Positions 25,114-34,515 of a DNA stretch of 63,966 bases are shown here, one piece after another. Origin of the DNA: Bacteriovoracaceae bacterium (GTDB lineage Bacteria > Bdellovibrionota > Bacteriovoracia > Bacteriovoracales > Bacteriovoracaceae); the NCBI GenBank assembly GCA_023701435.1, contig JAMPXB010000021.1, positions 1 to 63,966 on the forward strand, in the 5' to 3' direction. Each line of letters opens with the position of its first letter. The first letter of the stretch is position 1. The position numbers and the translations under genes are program-made. The notes beneath the pieces were generated by a model. That model saw only the letters and a list, made by a program, of their open reading frames with translations. It had not been told where the DNA came from and did not search any database.

Positions 25114-25518
25114 ATGAATCATTCTAAAAAGTTGTTAAGCCTTCTTACTGTCATGCTATTTAGTGCGAATTCTTGGTCACATGGATTAATTGAAAAAATT
25201 GATTGTCGCTCAATCGATCAGGATTTGCAGTTTTATGGAGTGGAAATTGAATCTGAGTCAGATTATGAATTGCAATTTCACATTAATTCAAAAAGTCTCG
25301 GTTATAAAGATTTAGGAGTTGCAACATTTACTCTGGAAGATGTTTTTCTTAATAATCAAATCGTTGAGAAGATCGAAATCCCTTTCAATGAGATTGGATT
25401 GGCAAAACTATTAATTCCAGAAAATTATGAGCAAAAAGAAAGACTGGGGTCTGGTGAATTAAAAATTCCATCCCTGGGAATTGATAGTGTAATGGAATGC
25501 CTAGTTGTCTATGAATAA
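25114..25518 (+). CDS. Small secreted protein divergent from the nirK operon
   Basis: 134 residues from the ATG at 25114 (AAGGAG ribosome site), with signal peptide MNHSKKLLSLLTVMLFSANSWS. The mature part is acidic and strand-rich with two cysteines (KIDCRSID and VMECLVVYE), likely one disulfide. No family recognised. It shares the inverted-repeat promoter region with the CbiX-nirK operon, so it may be co-regulated. Codon use is more AT-rich than in neighbouring housekeeping genes. Confidence 0.68.
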   Translation: MNHSKKLLSLLTVMLFSANSWSHGLIEKIDCRSIDQDLQFYGVEIESESDYELQFHINSKSLGYKDLGVATFTLEDVFLNNQIVEKIEIPFNEIGLAKLLIPENYEQKERLGSGELKIPSLGIDSVMECLVVYE

Positions 25519-25521
25519 AAA

Positions 25522-25550
25522 AAAGGGGCCTAAGTTGGCCCCTTTCTGTT
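25522..25550. terminator. Bidirectional terminator
   Basis: Arms AAAGGGGCC and GGCCCCTTT with a 6-base loop, A run before and T-rich tail after. It serves the secreted gene and the convergent E1 gene. Confidence 0.85.
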
Positions 25551-25552
25551 TT

Positions 25553-27595
25553 TTAGTATTTAAGAAGCTCTCGAGCTGCTACTAGCACCCGGTTCATGTC
25601 CGGAAGTACTGCACGCTCAAGAATGCGGTTAAAGCCCACCGGAGTGAAAGTTGAACCAACACGTCTTACTGGAGCATCAAGATATTCGAAAGCGTGTTCA
25701 TTGATTTGACCAACCAACTCTCCACCAAAACCACCGAAGACCTTATCTTCATGAACAACCAGGGCACGATGAGTTTTCTTAACTGTGGCCACAATTGAAT
25801 CGATATCAAGCGGGTTAAGTGATCTTAGATCCAGAACCTCTACTTCAAATCCTTCTTTTGCAAGAACTTCTGCAGCTTCCAATGAGAAGTGAACAGTATT
25901 TCCGTAAGTGATGATTGAAAGATCAGTCCCTTCTCTTCTTACACGGGCCTTTCCGAAAGGAACTTCAAAATCCTCAGGGATCGGAGTCATGGCATATTTG
26001 GCGTTATAAAGAGTTTTAGGCTCAAGGTAAACAGTTGTACCACGTGAGCGCATCGCTGTTCTCAGGAGGCCGGCAGCATCGTCAGCGAAGGCTGGACACA
26101 CCACTCGGATTCCTGGAAGTGTAGTCAAAGTTCCTTCCAGGTTTTGAGAGTGGTACAGACCGCCACCGATGTAACCACCTGAAGCCAGACGGATAACAAT
26201 GTTCGGAGAGAACTTACCATTACTTCTCCAGTAATCGTGAGAAGTCTCAACCATTTGCTCCATCGCAGGCCAGAAGTAGTCGGCGAACTCAGCACCCTCT
26301 ACCACGATACGGATTTTTTCCTGATCAAAACGGCTCATACCATTGGCAGTACCAAGGATATAATCTTCAGCAATTGGACCGTTGAAAACGCGATGTTTTC
26401 CAAATTCCTGCTGCATGCCTTTTGAAACGTTAAAAATACCACCCTTCTCTTTATTGGCCATGTCCTGACCCCAGATATAAGTGTGAGGGTTGTGACGGAA
26501 TTCGGCTTTTAAAGTTCCGTTAAGAGCATCAATAAATTTCTTAGGTTCAGAATCTTCATTATGAGTTCCATCAACATATTTTTGTGGAACATAGGCTTCA
26601 GGAACAACGAAATCAAAAATTGATTCCGGAGTTGGATTTGGTGCCTTAACAGCTTTAGCATGGGCCTCTAGAAGTTCAGCTTTTGCCTCAGCTTCCATTT
26701 TTTCAATTTCTTTTTCAGTAAAGACTTTGGCCTTGATCAGATCATTTTTGAATTTTGCCAAAGGATCCTGAGCTTTTGCTTCTGCACGCTCCTGCTCGTC
26801 TCTGTACCATTCGTGATTATCAGAGTTAGAGTGGTTTCCGATACGAACACACATGGCGTGAACGATTACCGGCTCAGAGTGCTTAAGAGCATGTTCACGA
26901 GCGGCAGTCATTGTGTTCATTGAATCAAAAACATCTTTACCATCGCACTTAACGATTTGAAGGTTTTTAAATCCAGTGAAGTTATCACAGACAAATTCAT
27001 TGGCCGTTTGATCGCACTTCGGAACAGAAATACCGTAGCCATTATCCTGGAAAACAAAAACGACCGGAAGCTTTTCATTGGAAGCTCCGTTAATGGCTTC
27101 ATAAACGTATCCTTCTGAAACAGAAGATTCACCCTGAGAAGAAAAAACCACACCTTTGTGCTTATAAGTTTTCATCGCACGGCCGACACCAGCCGCGTGA
27201 AGAGTATGGTTCCCAGTACATGATGAAACGTTATGAATATTCCACTCAGGTTTAGCAAAGTGGTTAGACATATGACGACCGCCAGAAGCGATATCAGTTG
27301 CCTTAGAAATACCGTTAAGAAGAATTTCTTCCGTTGTGATGCCCGCTGATAAAGCTGTCAGCATGTCACGGTAATATGGGAACATATGGTCTGTCTTGTG
27401 ATCAAAAACCTGACCAATGGCCAATTGAATGGCATCGTGACCAGCATATGGGGCATGATAAGACCAGCCTAGAGCTTGCTTGAGATAATTAGGTGCACGC
27501 TCATCGATCATTCTTCCAAGAATCATCAAGTGCAACCATTTCTTTAAAGTTGCTTTGTCAGTTTTTTTAATATCAAAGTTTTTCACGACTTTCAT
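25553..27595 (-). CDS. Fused alpha-beta E1 of a 2-oxo-acid dehydrogenase
   Basis: 680 residues from the ATG at 27595 (GGAG ribosome site). The alpha half (about 1-330) has the E1 alpha start with GRMIDERAPNYLKQ, the TPP-binding GESSVSEGYVYEA ... NNGYGIS-type element (QDNGYGIS) and HSNSDNHEWYR phosphorylation-loop region. The beta half (about 345-680) has EDYILGTANG, VVEGAEFADYFWPA and the C-terminal LDLRSLNPLD ... VHEDKVFGGFGGE. It decarboxylates branched-chain 2-oxo acids or pyruvate, passing the acyl group to lipoyl-E2. E2 and E3 genes are not in the window. lipA and lipB, which make the cofactor, lie at 39-41 kb. Confidence 0.88.
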   Translation of the reverse strand: MKVVKNFDIKKTDKATLKKWLHLMILGRMIDERAPNYLKQALGWSYHAPYAGHDAIQLAIGQVFDHKTDHMFPYYRDMLTALSAGITTEEILLNGISKATDIASGGRHMSNHFAKPEWNIHNVSSCTGNHTLHAAGVGRAMKTYKHKGVVFSSQGESSVSEGYVYEAINGASNEKLPVVFVFQDNGYGISVPKCDQTANEFVCDNFTGFKNLQIVKCDGKDVFDSMNTMTAAREHALKHSEPVIVHAMCVRIGNHSNSDNHEWYRDEQERAEAKAQDPLAKFKNDLIKAKVFTEKEIEKMEAEAKAELLEAHAKAVKAPNPTPESIFDFVVPEAYVPQKYVDGTHNEDSEPKKFIDALNGTLKAEFRHNPHTYIWGQDMANKEKGGIFNVSKGMQQEFGKHRVFNGPIAEDYILGTANGMSRFDQEKIRIVVEGAEFADYFWPAMEQMVETSHDYWRSNGKFSPNIVIRLASGGYIGGGLYHSQNLEGTLTTLPGIRVVCPAFADDAAGLLRTAMRSRGTTVYLEPKTLYNAKYAMTPIPEDFEVPFGKARVRREGTDLSIITYGNTVHFSLEAAEVLAKEGFEVEVLDLRSLNPLDIDSIVATVKKTHRALVVHEDKVFGGFGGELVGQINEHAFEYLDAPVRRVGSTFTPVGFNRILERAVLPDMNRVLVAARELLKY

Positions 27596-27714
27596 ATGAA
27601 CTCCATCTGTGACGTAAAATATAACTACAAATTGTAAAAGGAATAGGTACCATGGCCTGTTGTTTCCGGCCAATAAAATGGGGCACTAACGCCAAGCAAA
27701 AAGAAAAGACTCAC

Positions 27715-28659
27715 TCAGTAACCTAAGAAGGCCACGCCCCATTCTCGAAACATATTTTCTCTTTGAATTTTCGAGCCTGGACGAAATTCAGAAGGGTCTT
27801 TACCAGGTAAAGGTACTTCCTGCGGGTCATCCATATCGGGGACCTTTCGGTGAGGAACGAGGACATAAAGACTTCTAATGAAAATTGTTTGATCAAGATT
27901 AATTTCAACAGGAATAATGGGGTCTAGTTCCCGGTTATACTGAGGATAAATACAGTAATAAGGATAATCCGGAATTTTTACCCGCCAATGCTCTTCAAAA
28001 TCCTGCTGGGCAATCTCAGAATATTTCATTTCTTTCAGGTCTTTTAACATCCACTCTATGGCCCCTTCCCGAGTGGAGCAAAGACCGTTTGAAAACTGCA
28101 TTTTTTCTTTTGGCAGTCGGAGGTCATAAAATAAGTAATCATAAAAGACATCTTCTATTTCAAACTTATCTTTCTCCCTGATTTTTCCCGACCAGCTTAA
28201 GGTTTTATCAAGAACCGGGGTAGTGGCTAGAAAATGAGGTTTATTTCGAGAGATGAATTTAAAGTTAAACTTCTTATCATTATGAATTGATTCGACATAG
28301 ACGTTTGGCTTGGCCGCAAAGACCGCCCCTTCTCCGGGATAGTAACGAGATTCAATACCGGGAAAAGACCATGCTCCAGGATATCCCACATTAGGATACA
28401 ATAAATGACCCTGGTGGGCCCAAGCAGGCATAACAGCTGCCTGATAAAGAGGACCAGGAAAATATTGAAAAGGATTTACTCCTAACGGATTTGGATAAGC
28501 ACAAAAAGGATCCTGTTCGACAGGATTAAATTTTGTAACACAGCTATAGCCTACACTCTGGGTCCAGACGCGAATCATATTTTGTGGGCAGGAGGCAATA
28601 GATGAAGCTTCCACTTGATTTAACAATAGAACCAAATAAAGGAAGAAGAAGTTTTTCAT
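27715..28659 (-). CDS. Exported protein of unknown function
   Basis: 314 residues. Signal peptide MKNFFFLYLVLLLNQVEAS. The N-terminal mature part is rich in Pro, Tyr and Gly (NPLGVNPFQYFPGPLYQAA, then aromatic YPGAWSFPG). A mixed C-terminal domain follows with a Pro-rich end (VPLPGKDPSEFRPG). Four or more cysteines. No family recognised. It overlaps the preceding small secreted gene by 4 bp, so the two are probably co-translated. Confidence 0.65.
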   Translation of the reverse strand: MKNFFFLYLVLLLNQVEASSIASCPQNMIRVWTQSVGYSCVTKFNPVEQDPFCAYPNPLGVNPFQYFPGPLYQAAVMPAWAHQGHLLYPNVGYPGAWSFPGIESRYYPGEGAVFAAKPNVYVESIHNDKKFNFKFISRNKPHFLATTPVLDKTLSWSGKIREKDKFEIEDVFYDYLFYDLRLPKEKMQFSNGLCSTREGAIEWMLKDLKEMKYSEIAQQDFEEHWRVKIPDYPYYCIYPQYNRELDPIIPVEINLDQTIFIRSLYVLVPHRKVPDMDDPQEVPLPGKDPSEFRPGSKIQRENMFREWGVAFLGY

Positions 28660-28973
28660 TTCTTCACCATTTGAATTGATAAAGAAATCGACCCATCCTT
28701 AACAGATACTTTTTTTAAGTACTCACACCCTTCTTCATCAGAGACCCGGACCTGATAATCTCCAGGTTTAACATAGAACTCAAAAGTCCCACCCTGAGGA
28801 ACTTCTGTATGCATTAAAAGGAGACGCTCATGGTAGTTCTCCTTATCCAGTGATAACCAAACCATGGTTTTTTTTGCACAACCGGGAGTGGACAGGACTT
28901 TACCGGAAACAGTCGTTTCAGCTGCCAGTAGCTTGAAAGACAAACACAATATGAGACATAAAAATAATTTCAT
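28656..28973 (-). CDS. Small exported protein with carboxypeptidase-regulatory-like fold
   Basis: 105 residues from the ATG at 28973 with signal peptide LCLILCLSFKLLA. The mature part VSGKVLSTPGCAKKTMVWLS, then FEFYVKPGDYQVRVSDEEGCE, has the strand order of small transthyretin-like (CarboxypepD_reg) domains, with two cysteines. A longer reading from 29072 would push the signal peptide inwards. Its stop overlaps the start of the 314-residue exported protein as ATGA. Confidence 0.66.
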   Translation of the reverse strand: MKLFLCLILCLSFKLLAAETTVSGKVLSTPGCAKKTMVWLSLDKENYHERLLLMHTEVPQGGTFEFYVKPGDYQVRVSDEEGCEYLKKVSVKDGSISLSIQMVKK

Positions 28974-29128
28974 CACAACCCTATCGGGTTTTATCATGGA
29001 GATGTTGAAATTAATAACTAGACTAAGAGAGTCAACTTTATAAGAAACAAGCTTTCTCTTGATTAACATCAAGTCTTCATCATAAACTGCCGAAAACTCT
29101 CATATATATTCACCTCAGGAGCATTTTT

Positions 29129-30514
29129 ATGGCGAAAACTATAGCTGATGGTTTCTTTAATGATCCTCGTTTGGAACAAGCGAAAAAACTCATTAAAGAA
29201 GCACTAACGGAACATCAATCTCATATTACAGGCGTAAAACCTGCAAATTCTGAATTAAAAGAATCCTACGATGCCCTTTTAAAGAAAATGGCCAGCTATC
29301 GTGGTGGTGCTCTTGCCTATAATTACCTGGGCTCAGGTATCGGTCATGGGCCACTGGTGGAATTGGCAGATGGATCAGTTAAATATGATTTCATCACAGG
29401 TATCGGCGTCCATTATATGGGTCACTCACATCATGGAGTGATTGATGCTCAAATTGATGGTGCCATCTCAAATACAGTTATGAATGGTCACCTTCAGCAG
29501 AACGTTGATACAGCGAAATTGCTGGAACTCTTCTCCACACAAGCTTGTAAGCATGGAGCCCAGGTAAGAAATGTATTCTTATCAACATCAGGTGCGATGG
29601 CCAATGAGAATGGTTTCAAAATGATTTTTCAAAAGCGTGCCCCTGCTTCTCGCTTCTTCGCTTTCGAGAAATGCTTCGCGGGCCGCACCCTTGGTATGGC
29701 CTGGGTTACAGATAAAGGCGCCTACCGCGTTGGTCTGCCAAAAACTATTGATGTGGATTATATCCCTTTCTACGATGCCAATAACCACCAGGGTTCTATT
29801 GATGCCGCAGTGAAAGTGTTGAAGAAATACATCACTCGTTATCCTGCTCAACACGCTGGTTTCATCATGGAACTTATCCAGGGTGAGAATGGTTCATGGG
29901 TTGGTAACACTGAATTTTTCGAAGCCTTGATTGCTGTTTGTAAGGAAAATAATATTTCCGTTATGATAGATGAAGTTCAAACTTTTGCTCGAACTTCTGA
30001 ACTCTTTGCTTTCCAGCACTTCAAACTTGATAAGCACGTTGATGTGGTGACTGTGGGTAAGAATTCTCAAATTTGCGCTACTCTCTTTACCGATGATCAC
30101 AAACCTAAACCGGGTTTAATGTCACAAACCTTTACTGGGTCGGCTTCACAAATCGCAGCTTCTCATTATGTGATCAGCTCAATTGTTGAAGGCGGATACC
30201 TGGGCGAGAATGGCAAAATCCAAAAGCTCCACGAAAGATTTAAAGCTAATCTTGAAAAAATCTCCAAGAAGCATCCTGAAAAACTTTCAGGACCATTTGG
30301 CATTGGCGCCATGATCGCCATGACCGTATTCGGCGGAGATGAGCCCAAGTCAAAAGCATTCACTCTTAAACTTTTTGAAAATGGAGTGCTTTCATTCCTG
30401 GCCTCTGCTCATCCTACGGCCCGAGTGAGATTTCTGATGCCGGTAATGGCGACAGAAGAGAAACATATCGATGAGGTTTGTGCGATCATCGAAAAAACAG
30501 TGGAAGAGCTGTAA
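29129..30514 (+). CDS. Class III aminotransferase, probable AstC-like
   Basis: 461 residues. Elements of PLP fold type I: LSTSGAMANENGFKM, FHGRT-like CFAGRTLGM, MIDEVQTFART (PLP-binding Asp in IDEVQ), and the Schiff-base lysine in VVTVGKNSQIC. It is immediately followed by astA, with astD 2.5 kb on, so transamination of succinylornithine in the arginine succinyltransferase pathway is the best guess. The GKNSQIC form also resembles lysine 6-aminotransferase, and a DUF1338 gene nearby would fit lysine or 2-aminoadipate breakdown, so the substrate is open. Confidence 0.75.
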   Translation: MAKTIADGFFNDPRLEQAKKLIKEALTEHQSHITGVKPANSELKESYDALLKKMASYRGGALAYNYLGSGIGHGPLVELADGSVKYDFITGIGVHYMGHSHHGVIDAQIDGAISNTVMNGHLQQNVDTAKLLELFSTQACKHGAQVRNVFLSTSGAMANENGFKMIFQKRAPASRFFAFEKCFAGRTLGMAWVTDKGAYRVGLPKTIDVDYIPFYDANNHQGSIDAAVKVLKKYITRYPAQHAGFIMELIQGENGSWVGNTEFFEALIAVCKENNISVMIDEVQTFARTSELFAFQHFKLDKHVDVVTVGKNSQICATLFTDDHKPKPGLMSQTFTGSASQIAASHYVISSIVEGGYLGENGKIQKLHERFKANLEKISKKHPEKLSGPFGIGAMIAMTVFGGDEPKSKAFTLKLFENGVLSFLASAHPTARVRFLMPVMATEEKHIDEVCAIIEKTVEEL

Positions 30515-30516
30515 GC

Positions 30517-31575
30517 ATGTTCATCATCCGCCCGATAGAACAGAAAGATTTAGATGGTCTGATGGAGCTTCTGGAGAAATCCGGGCATGGACTCACATCA
30601 CTACCTAAAGATCCCGAGGTTCTTAAAAAAAGAATTCGGATATCTGAAAGAAGCTTTCTTCATCGTGAAGAGGGCCCTGGCGGAGAGGATTATCTCTTTG
30701 TCATGGAAGAACTCTTCACGGGAAGAATCGTCGGCGTCTGCGCCATTATTTCCAAGATCGGCGGATTTGAACCTTACTACTTTTACCGCTTAGAAAAAAA
30801 TCATCATGAATCTAAATCGATTCATGTAAAAAATGATGTGACGTCTCTGCATTTCCATTTTATTCATAATGGTCCTGCAGAGATTTGCTCACTCTATCTC
30901 CATCCTGATTTCAGAAACTCTCAGAATGGCCGATTCCTCTCTTTGTCCCGTTTTCTGTTTATTGCAGAAAACAGAAAATTCTTTGAAGACCAGGTTATCG
31001 CTGAAATGCGAGGAATGGTTAATGATTCAGGCCACTCTCCTTTCTGGGACGCTGTCGGCAAAAACTTTTTTAAGATTGAATTTCCCAAAGCAGATTATCT
31101 GTACGTGAAGAACAAACGTTTTATTGAAGAGCTCATGCCGAAGTACCCAATCATCACAAATCTTCTTCCAGAAGACGCTCAATTCGTGGTGGGGAAAGTT
31201 CACCCAAATACAGAGCCGGCCAAGCGTATTTTGGAGCAAGAAGGTTTTCGTTTTTCAGGACTGGTGGGAATTTTGGAACCAGGCCCCGTCTTAATTGCTG
31301 AAGTGGACAATATTCGTGCAATTAAAGAAAGTATTGTGGGTGAGATTGCCGAAGTCTCAGATAAAAATTTTAAATCCGAAATTTACATTATCTCCCGGAC
31401 CACTCCACCATTCAGATCTGCTTTAGGTGGAGTTGTTAAACTAAAATCGGGTGGTTACAAAGTTTCTGGAGTCACCGCTGCCGGATTAAAGCTTCGTGTG
31501 GGAGACAAAATTCGTTTTGTATCCTTTAAGCCTACTCCCATTAAAAAGAAAGCCATCCGAAAAAGAAAGAATTAA
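30517..31575 (+). CDS. astA: Arginine N-succinyltransferase (AstA-like) with basic tail
   Basis: 352 residues from the ATG at 30517. Start IRPIEQKDLDGLMELLEKSG with GLTSLP, then ICSLYLHPDFRNSQNGRFLS and EMRGMVNDSGHSPFWDAVG are characteristic of AstA. It transfers succinyl from succinyl-CoA to arginine, the first step of the AST pathway. The C-terminal 70 residues or so form an extra strand-rich part ending in a basic tail (IKKKAIRKRKN). It starts 2 bp after the aminotransferase stop, so they form one operon. Confidence 0.85.
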   Translation: MFIIRPIEQKDLDGLMELLEKSGHGLTSLPKDPEVLKKRIRISERSFLHREEGPGGEDYLFVMEELFTGRIVGVCAIISKIGGFEPYYFYRLEKNHHESKSIHVKNDVTSLHFHFIHNGPAEICSLYLHPDFRNSQNGRFLSLSRFLFIAENRKFFEDQVIAEMRGMVNDSGHSPFWDAVGKNFFKIEFPKADYLYVKNKRFIEELMPKYPIITNLLPEDAQFVVGKVHPNTEPAKRILEQEGFRFSGLVGILEPGPVLIAEVDNIRAIKESIVGEIAEVSDKNFKSEIYIISRTTPPFRSALGGVVKLKSGGYKVSGVTAAGLKLRVGDKIRFVSFKPTPIKKKAIRKRKN

Positions 31576-31663
31576 CTGTTCCATTCGAAAAAAGAAACAG
31601 ACATTTTAGCCTTAAGTTGAACTAAAATTTCCGTAATCCAATCAAGAAGGCGTAAATTTTGGT

Positions 31664-31669
31664 TATAAT
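31664..31669 (+). promoter_or_regulatory. Candidate -10 box (TATAAT) of the response-regulator gene
   Basis: A perfect TATAAT lies 19 bp before the start at 31688. The -35 position (ATCAAG) is poor, so the promoter call is tentative. Confidence 0.3.
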
Positions 31670-31687
31670 CGTAGCAGGGATTAAAAG

Positions 31688-32050
31688 ATGAAAGGCAATC
31701 TACTTATAATCGATGATGAAATTGAGTTGTCGGAGAGCATGCGAGAGCTTTTTGAAGAAGAGGCCCATGAGATCTTTACTGCCTGCAATGGTGAGGAAGC
31801 TTTACGCATACTGGATGAGAACCCAATTGACTGTGTCGTATCAGATATAAAAATGCCTGTTATGGACGGTTTGAAATTTATGAAGATTGCCCGGGAGCGA
31901 GGGCATGCTCAGCCAATCATCTTTTTTACAGGACATGGTACCGAGCAATTAAAAGATGAAGTAAAAGACCTTGGTGCTGCCGATCTTTTAATGAAACCGA
32001 ATTTCCTAATGCTAGAGCTTGCCATACGTAAACATATGGCAAGCATTTAG
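31688..32050 (+). CDS. Single-domain response regulator
   Basis: 120 residues, a lone receiver domain. Acidic pair in LLIIDDEIEL, phospho-acceptor Asp in CVVSDIKMPVMDG (Asp53 by position), Thr in IIFFTGHGT, and Lys in LLMKPN. It has no output domain, so it acts like a CheY-type messenger. No histidine kinase is beside it. It is convergent with the DUF1338 gene, 4 bp apart. Confidence 0.88.
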   Translation: MKGNLLIIDDEIELSESMRELFEEEAHEIFTACNGEEALRILDENPIDCVVSDIKMPVMDGLKFMKIARERGHAQPIIFFTGHGTEQLKDEVKDLGAADLLMKPNFLMLELAIRKHMASI

Positions 32051-32054
32051 AGCT

Positions 32055-32861
32055 CTATTGACCCTTACTTGTACTTTCAAAAATTTTATCGGCCGAAGCT
32101 GCCACAAATCCCTGATAAAGTTCACCACTTGCCAGAGGATATCTTTTGGCAAATTCATAATAACAGGCCGGGATTGTTAGTTTTCCGTCATCAAATGTGA
32201 CTTCAATATTGTTGGCGAGAGTAGATGACTGCTCCAGGCAAACTTCCTTGGAACCTTTGATCTCCCCTCCGCTACTGTTTAATTTAAAGCCCTGCTCTTT
32301 TAGAAATTCATTTAACACTTTAATGTCAAAAAACTTTTTAAGGCTATTAATGAGCACTGTGAAGTGGTTTGGACGATAACCAAAGGCAGAGACCCAGGCA
32401 GCATAATCACTTTCTTTGAGCAGTTCATTGTAAATGGCAGTAGTTATTTTCCATGGGCGACCGATCGAAGAAAAATCAAATTGCTTCTCAAGTCCTACTG
32501 GAATTTGGCTTACCAGCTCACCCACTCTCTTTTGAAGTGAAGGCGAGAATTCCTCCAGCTTTAACTCTGAAATAAAAATCTTTGGCCGAGAGCTGTCCGT
32601 ATGCTCGTAATGTTTGGCATAGAGCTTTTTTTCAACGAAATGATAGTCACCTTTAAAGATATACCCTGAATCCAGGAACGGCTTGGCCAGAACATCAACA
32701 TTAACTCTAGGGTGATTAAAAGTTCTTAAGGCGATATGGTCGTTTTCAACCTTTTCACCCTGGGCAGTAAGAACATCGCTGACCTTTTTGGCCAAAGGAT
32801 TAATAGCGATGTAATCTTGCCACATTTTATCCAACAGTTCCGGTAGCGTTTTAACAGTCAT
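32055..32861 (-). CDS. DUF1338 (2-oxoadipate dioxygenase/decarboxylase-like)
   Basis: 268 residues. The metal ligands of the HglS/YdcJ vicinal-oxygen-chelate fold can be placed: His42 in NDHIALRTF, His166 in RPNHFTVL, and Glu236 in CYYEFAKRY. Characterised members convert 2-oxoadipate to 2-hydroxyglutarate in lysine catabolism. This is a short version. It faces an aldehyde dehydrogenase gene and lies 1.5 kb from the aminotransferase, consistent with amino-acid breakdown. Confidence 0.8.
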   Translation of the reverse strand: MTVKTLPELLDKMWQDYIAINPLAKKVSDVLTAQGEKVENDHIALRTFNHPRVNVDVLAKPFLDSGYIFKGDYHFVEKKLYAKHYEHTDSSRPKIFISELKLEEFSPSLQKRVGELVSQIPVGLEKQFDFSSIGRPWKITTAIYNELLKESDYAAWVSAFGYRPNHFTVLINSLKKFFDIKVLNEFLKEQGFKLNSSGGEIKGSKEVCLEQSSTLANNIEVTFDDGKLTIPACYYEFAKRYPLASGELYQGFVAASADKIFESTSKGQ

Positions 32862-33000
32862 AGGTTTCTCCTGAAAATATTCCTAATTCTATCAAAGTCC
32901 AGAGATTTGGGGAACAGGAGTTCAATTAACTCCCTGAATCAAACTGGGATATTTGCGATATAAGTAGTATCATGAGTCAATTTCAAGAGAAGGATTTCAT

Positions 33001-34512
33001 ATGCAAATGCAATTAAAAGGCGATTATTTTGACGGTCGTTTTTCTCAACCTGATTTATCCCAGGCGCAGGAAAAGATACTTAAGCGGTGTCCAGCTGATC
33101 TAAGTCAGGTTTTATGGGAAGCCGGGGTCTATCATGATCATATTGGGCCAGTGATTGAATCGGCCATGAAGGGATTCGAGATCTGGAGAAAAACAAGTTT
33201 CGAAGAAAGAATTAATTACCTCAAAAAATACCAGGAAGCAGTTCGTGCCAGAAAAGATGAAATCGCCATGGCACTGGCATTGGAAGTGGGAAAACCTCTT
33301 TGGGAAGCCAAGACCGAGGCAGCTTCTCTCGATTCCAAAGTTTCTGTTACTATCAGTGACTCCTATGAAAGAATCAAGCAGGAAACCATTAAGGACGTGA
33401 TGCCAAAGATTGATGGTCATGTGGTCTATAAACCACTCGGACCTTCACTTGTCATTGGTCCCTTCAACTTTCCTTGTCACCTTGCCAATGGCCAGATTCT
33501 GGCAGCACTGCTGGCAGGAAACTCTATTATCTTTAAGCCTTCTGAAAAAACCATTTACTCTGCTCAACTCATGGTGGAGTGTCTGGCCCAAGCAGGTTTC
33601 CCTGCAGGGGTCATCAACTTTATCAATGGCACAGGCCTTACTTCTTCCAAGCTCACCTCTGACAAGAGAATCAAGGGCATTTTCTTTACCGGCTCCCGTG
33701 GAGTAGGTCTTAGAATTTTAGAAAACACTTATCAGGATTTGAATAAATTAGTGGCCTTGGAATTGGGCGGAAAGAACTCTACCATTCTTCATCATGACAC
33801 TAATATTTCACATGCCCTGCCGGAACTTCTGCGCTCATGCTTTTTAACTACTGGTCAACGTTGTACTTCAACTTCAATGATTTTGGTTCACCGGAAAATT
33901 GAGCAGGAATTCATCAGTCAATTCAAGGCAGTGACTGAAAAGATCAGAGTGGGACATCCGACGCTGTGTCAACCGGAAGCTTTTATGGGTCCTCTGATTG
34001 ATGAGCATGCCCAGAAACTTTATTTTGATTTCTGCCAATATGGAAAAGCAGAGGGTGCAGAAGAGATTGTCGCTCCTCAAAAGCTTGATGTGGGATTTGA
34101 TGGCTATTATGTATCCCCTTCTATTCATTATCTCAAAAATCCAAAGCTTGAAGGGAAATTTATCCAGGAAGAAATTTTTGGACCAAACTGCTTTTTCATT
34201 CCTTATGATGATATTGAAGAGGCCATTAAAATTGCCAACAGCACTCAGTATGGTCTGGCGGCTTCAGTTTTCACCCGCTCATCTGATATTTACCAGTTGT
34301 GCTTAAGAGACATTGAATCCGGACTGATTAATCTTAACCGCTCAACAGTCGGTGCCACTGCCCGATTGCCGTTTGGTGGACTTAAAAATTCAGGGAACCA
34401 TCATCCTGCTGCTGTTTCTATGATTGACCATTGTGTAAGTACCGTTGCTTCCCTGGAAACCTTGGATGATACCAGCTCTAAGATCTCTGATGTAGTAGGA
34501 CTAAAAGACTAA
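33001..34512 (+). CDS. astD: Succinylglutamate semialdehyde dehydrogenase-like
   Basis: 503 residues, aldehyde dehydrogenase fold. KPLGPSLVIGPFNFPCHLAN, catalytic Glu in ALELGGKNS, catalytic Cys in TTGQRCTST, and the C-terminal LPFGGLKNSGNHHPA with DHCVSTVASLE, which matches AstD (usually SGNHRPSA ... ASLE). AstD oxidises succinylglutamate semialdehyde in the AST pathway. AstB and AstE are not in the window. An MFS carrier starts 3 bp later. Confidence 0.86.
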   Translation: MQMQLKGDYFDGRFSQPDLSQAQEKILKRCPADLSQVLWEAGVYHDHIGPVIESAMKGFEIWRKTSFEERINYLKKYQEAVRARKDEIAMALALEVGKPLWEAKTEAASLDSKVSVTISDSYERIKQETIKDVMPKIDGHVVYKPLGPSLVIGPFNFPCHLANGQILAALLAGNSIIFKPSEKTIYSAQLMVECLAQAGFPAGVINFINGTGLTSSKLTSDKRIKGIFFTGSRGVGLRILENTYQDLNKLVALELGGKNSTILHHDTNISHALPELLRSCFLTTGQRCTSTSMILVHRKIEQEFISQFKAVTEKIRVGHPTLCQPEAFMGPLIDEHAQKLYFDFCQYGKAEGAEEIVAPQKLDVGFDGYYVSPSIHYLKNPKLEGKFIQEEIFGPNCFFIPYDDIEEAIKIANSTQYGLAASVFTRSSDIYQLCLRDIESGLINLNRSTVGATARLPFGGLKNSGNHHPAAVSMIDHCVSTVASLETLDDTSSKISDVVGLKD

Positions 34513-34515
34513 AAA

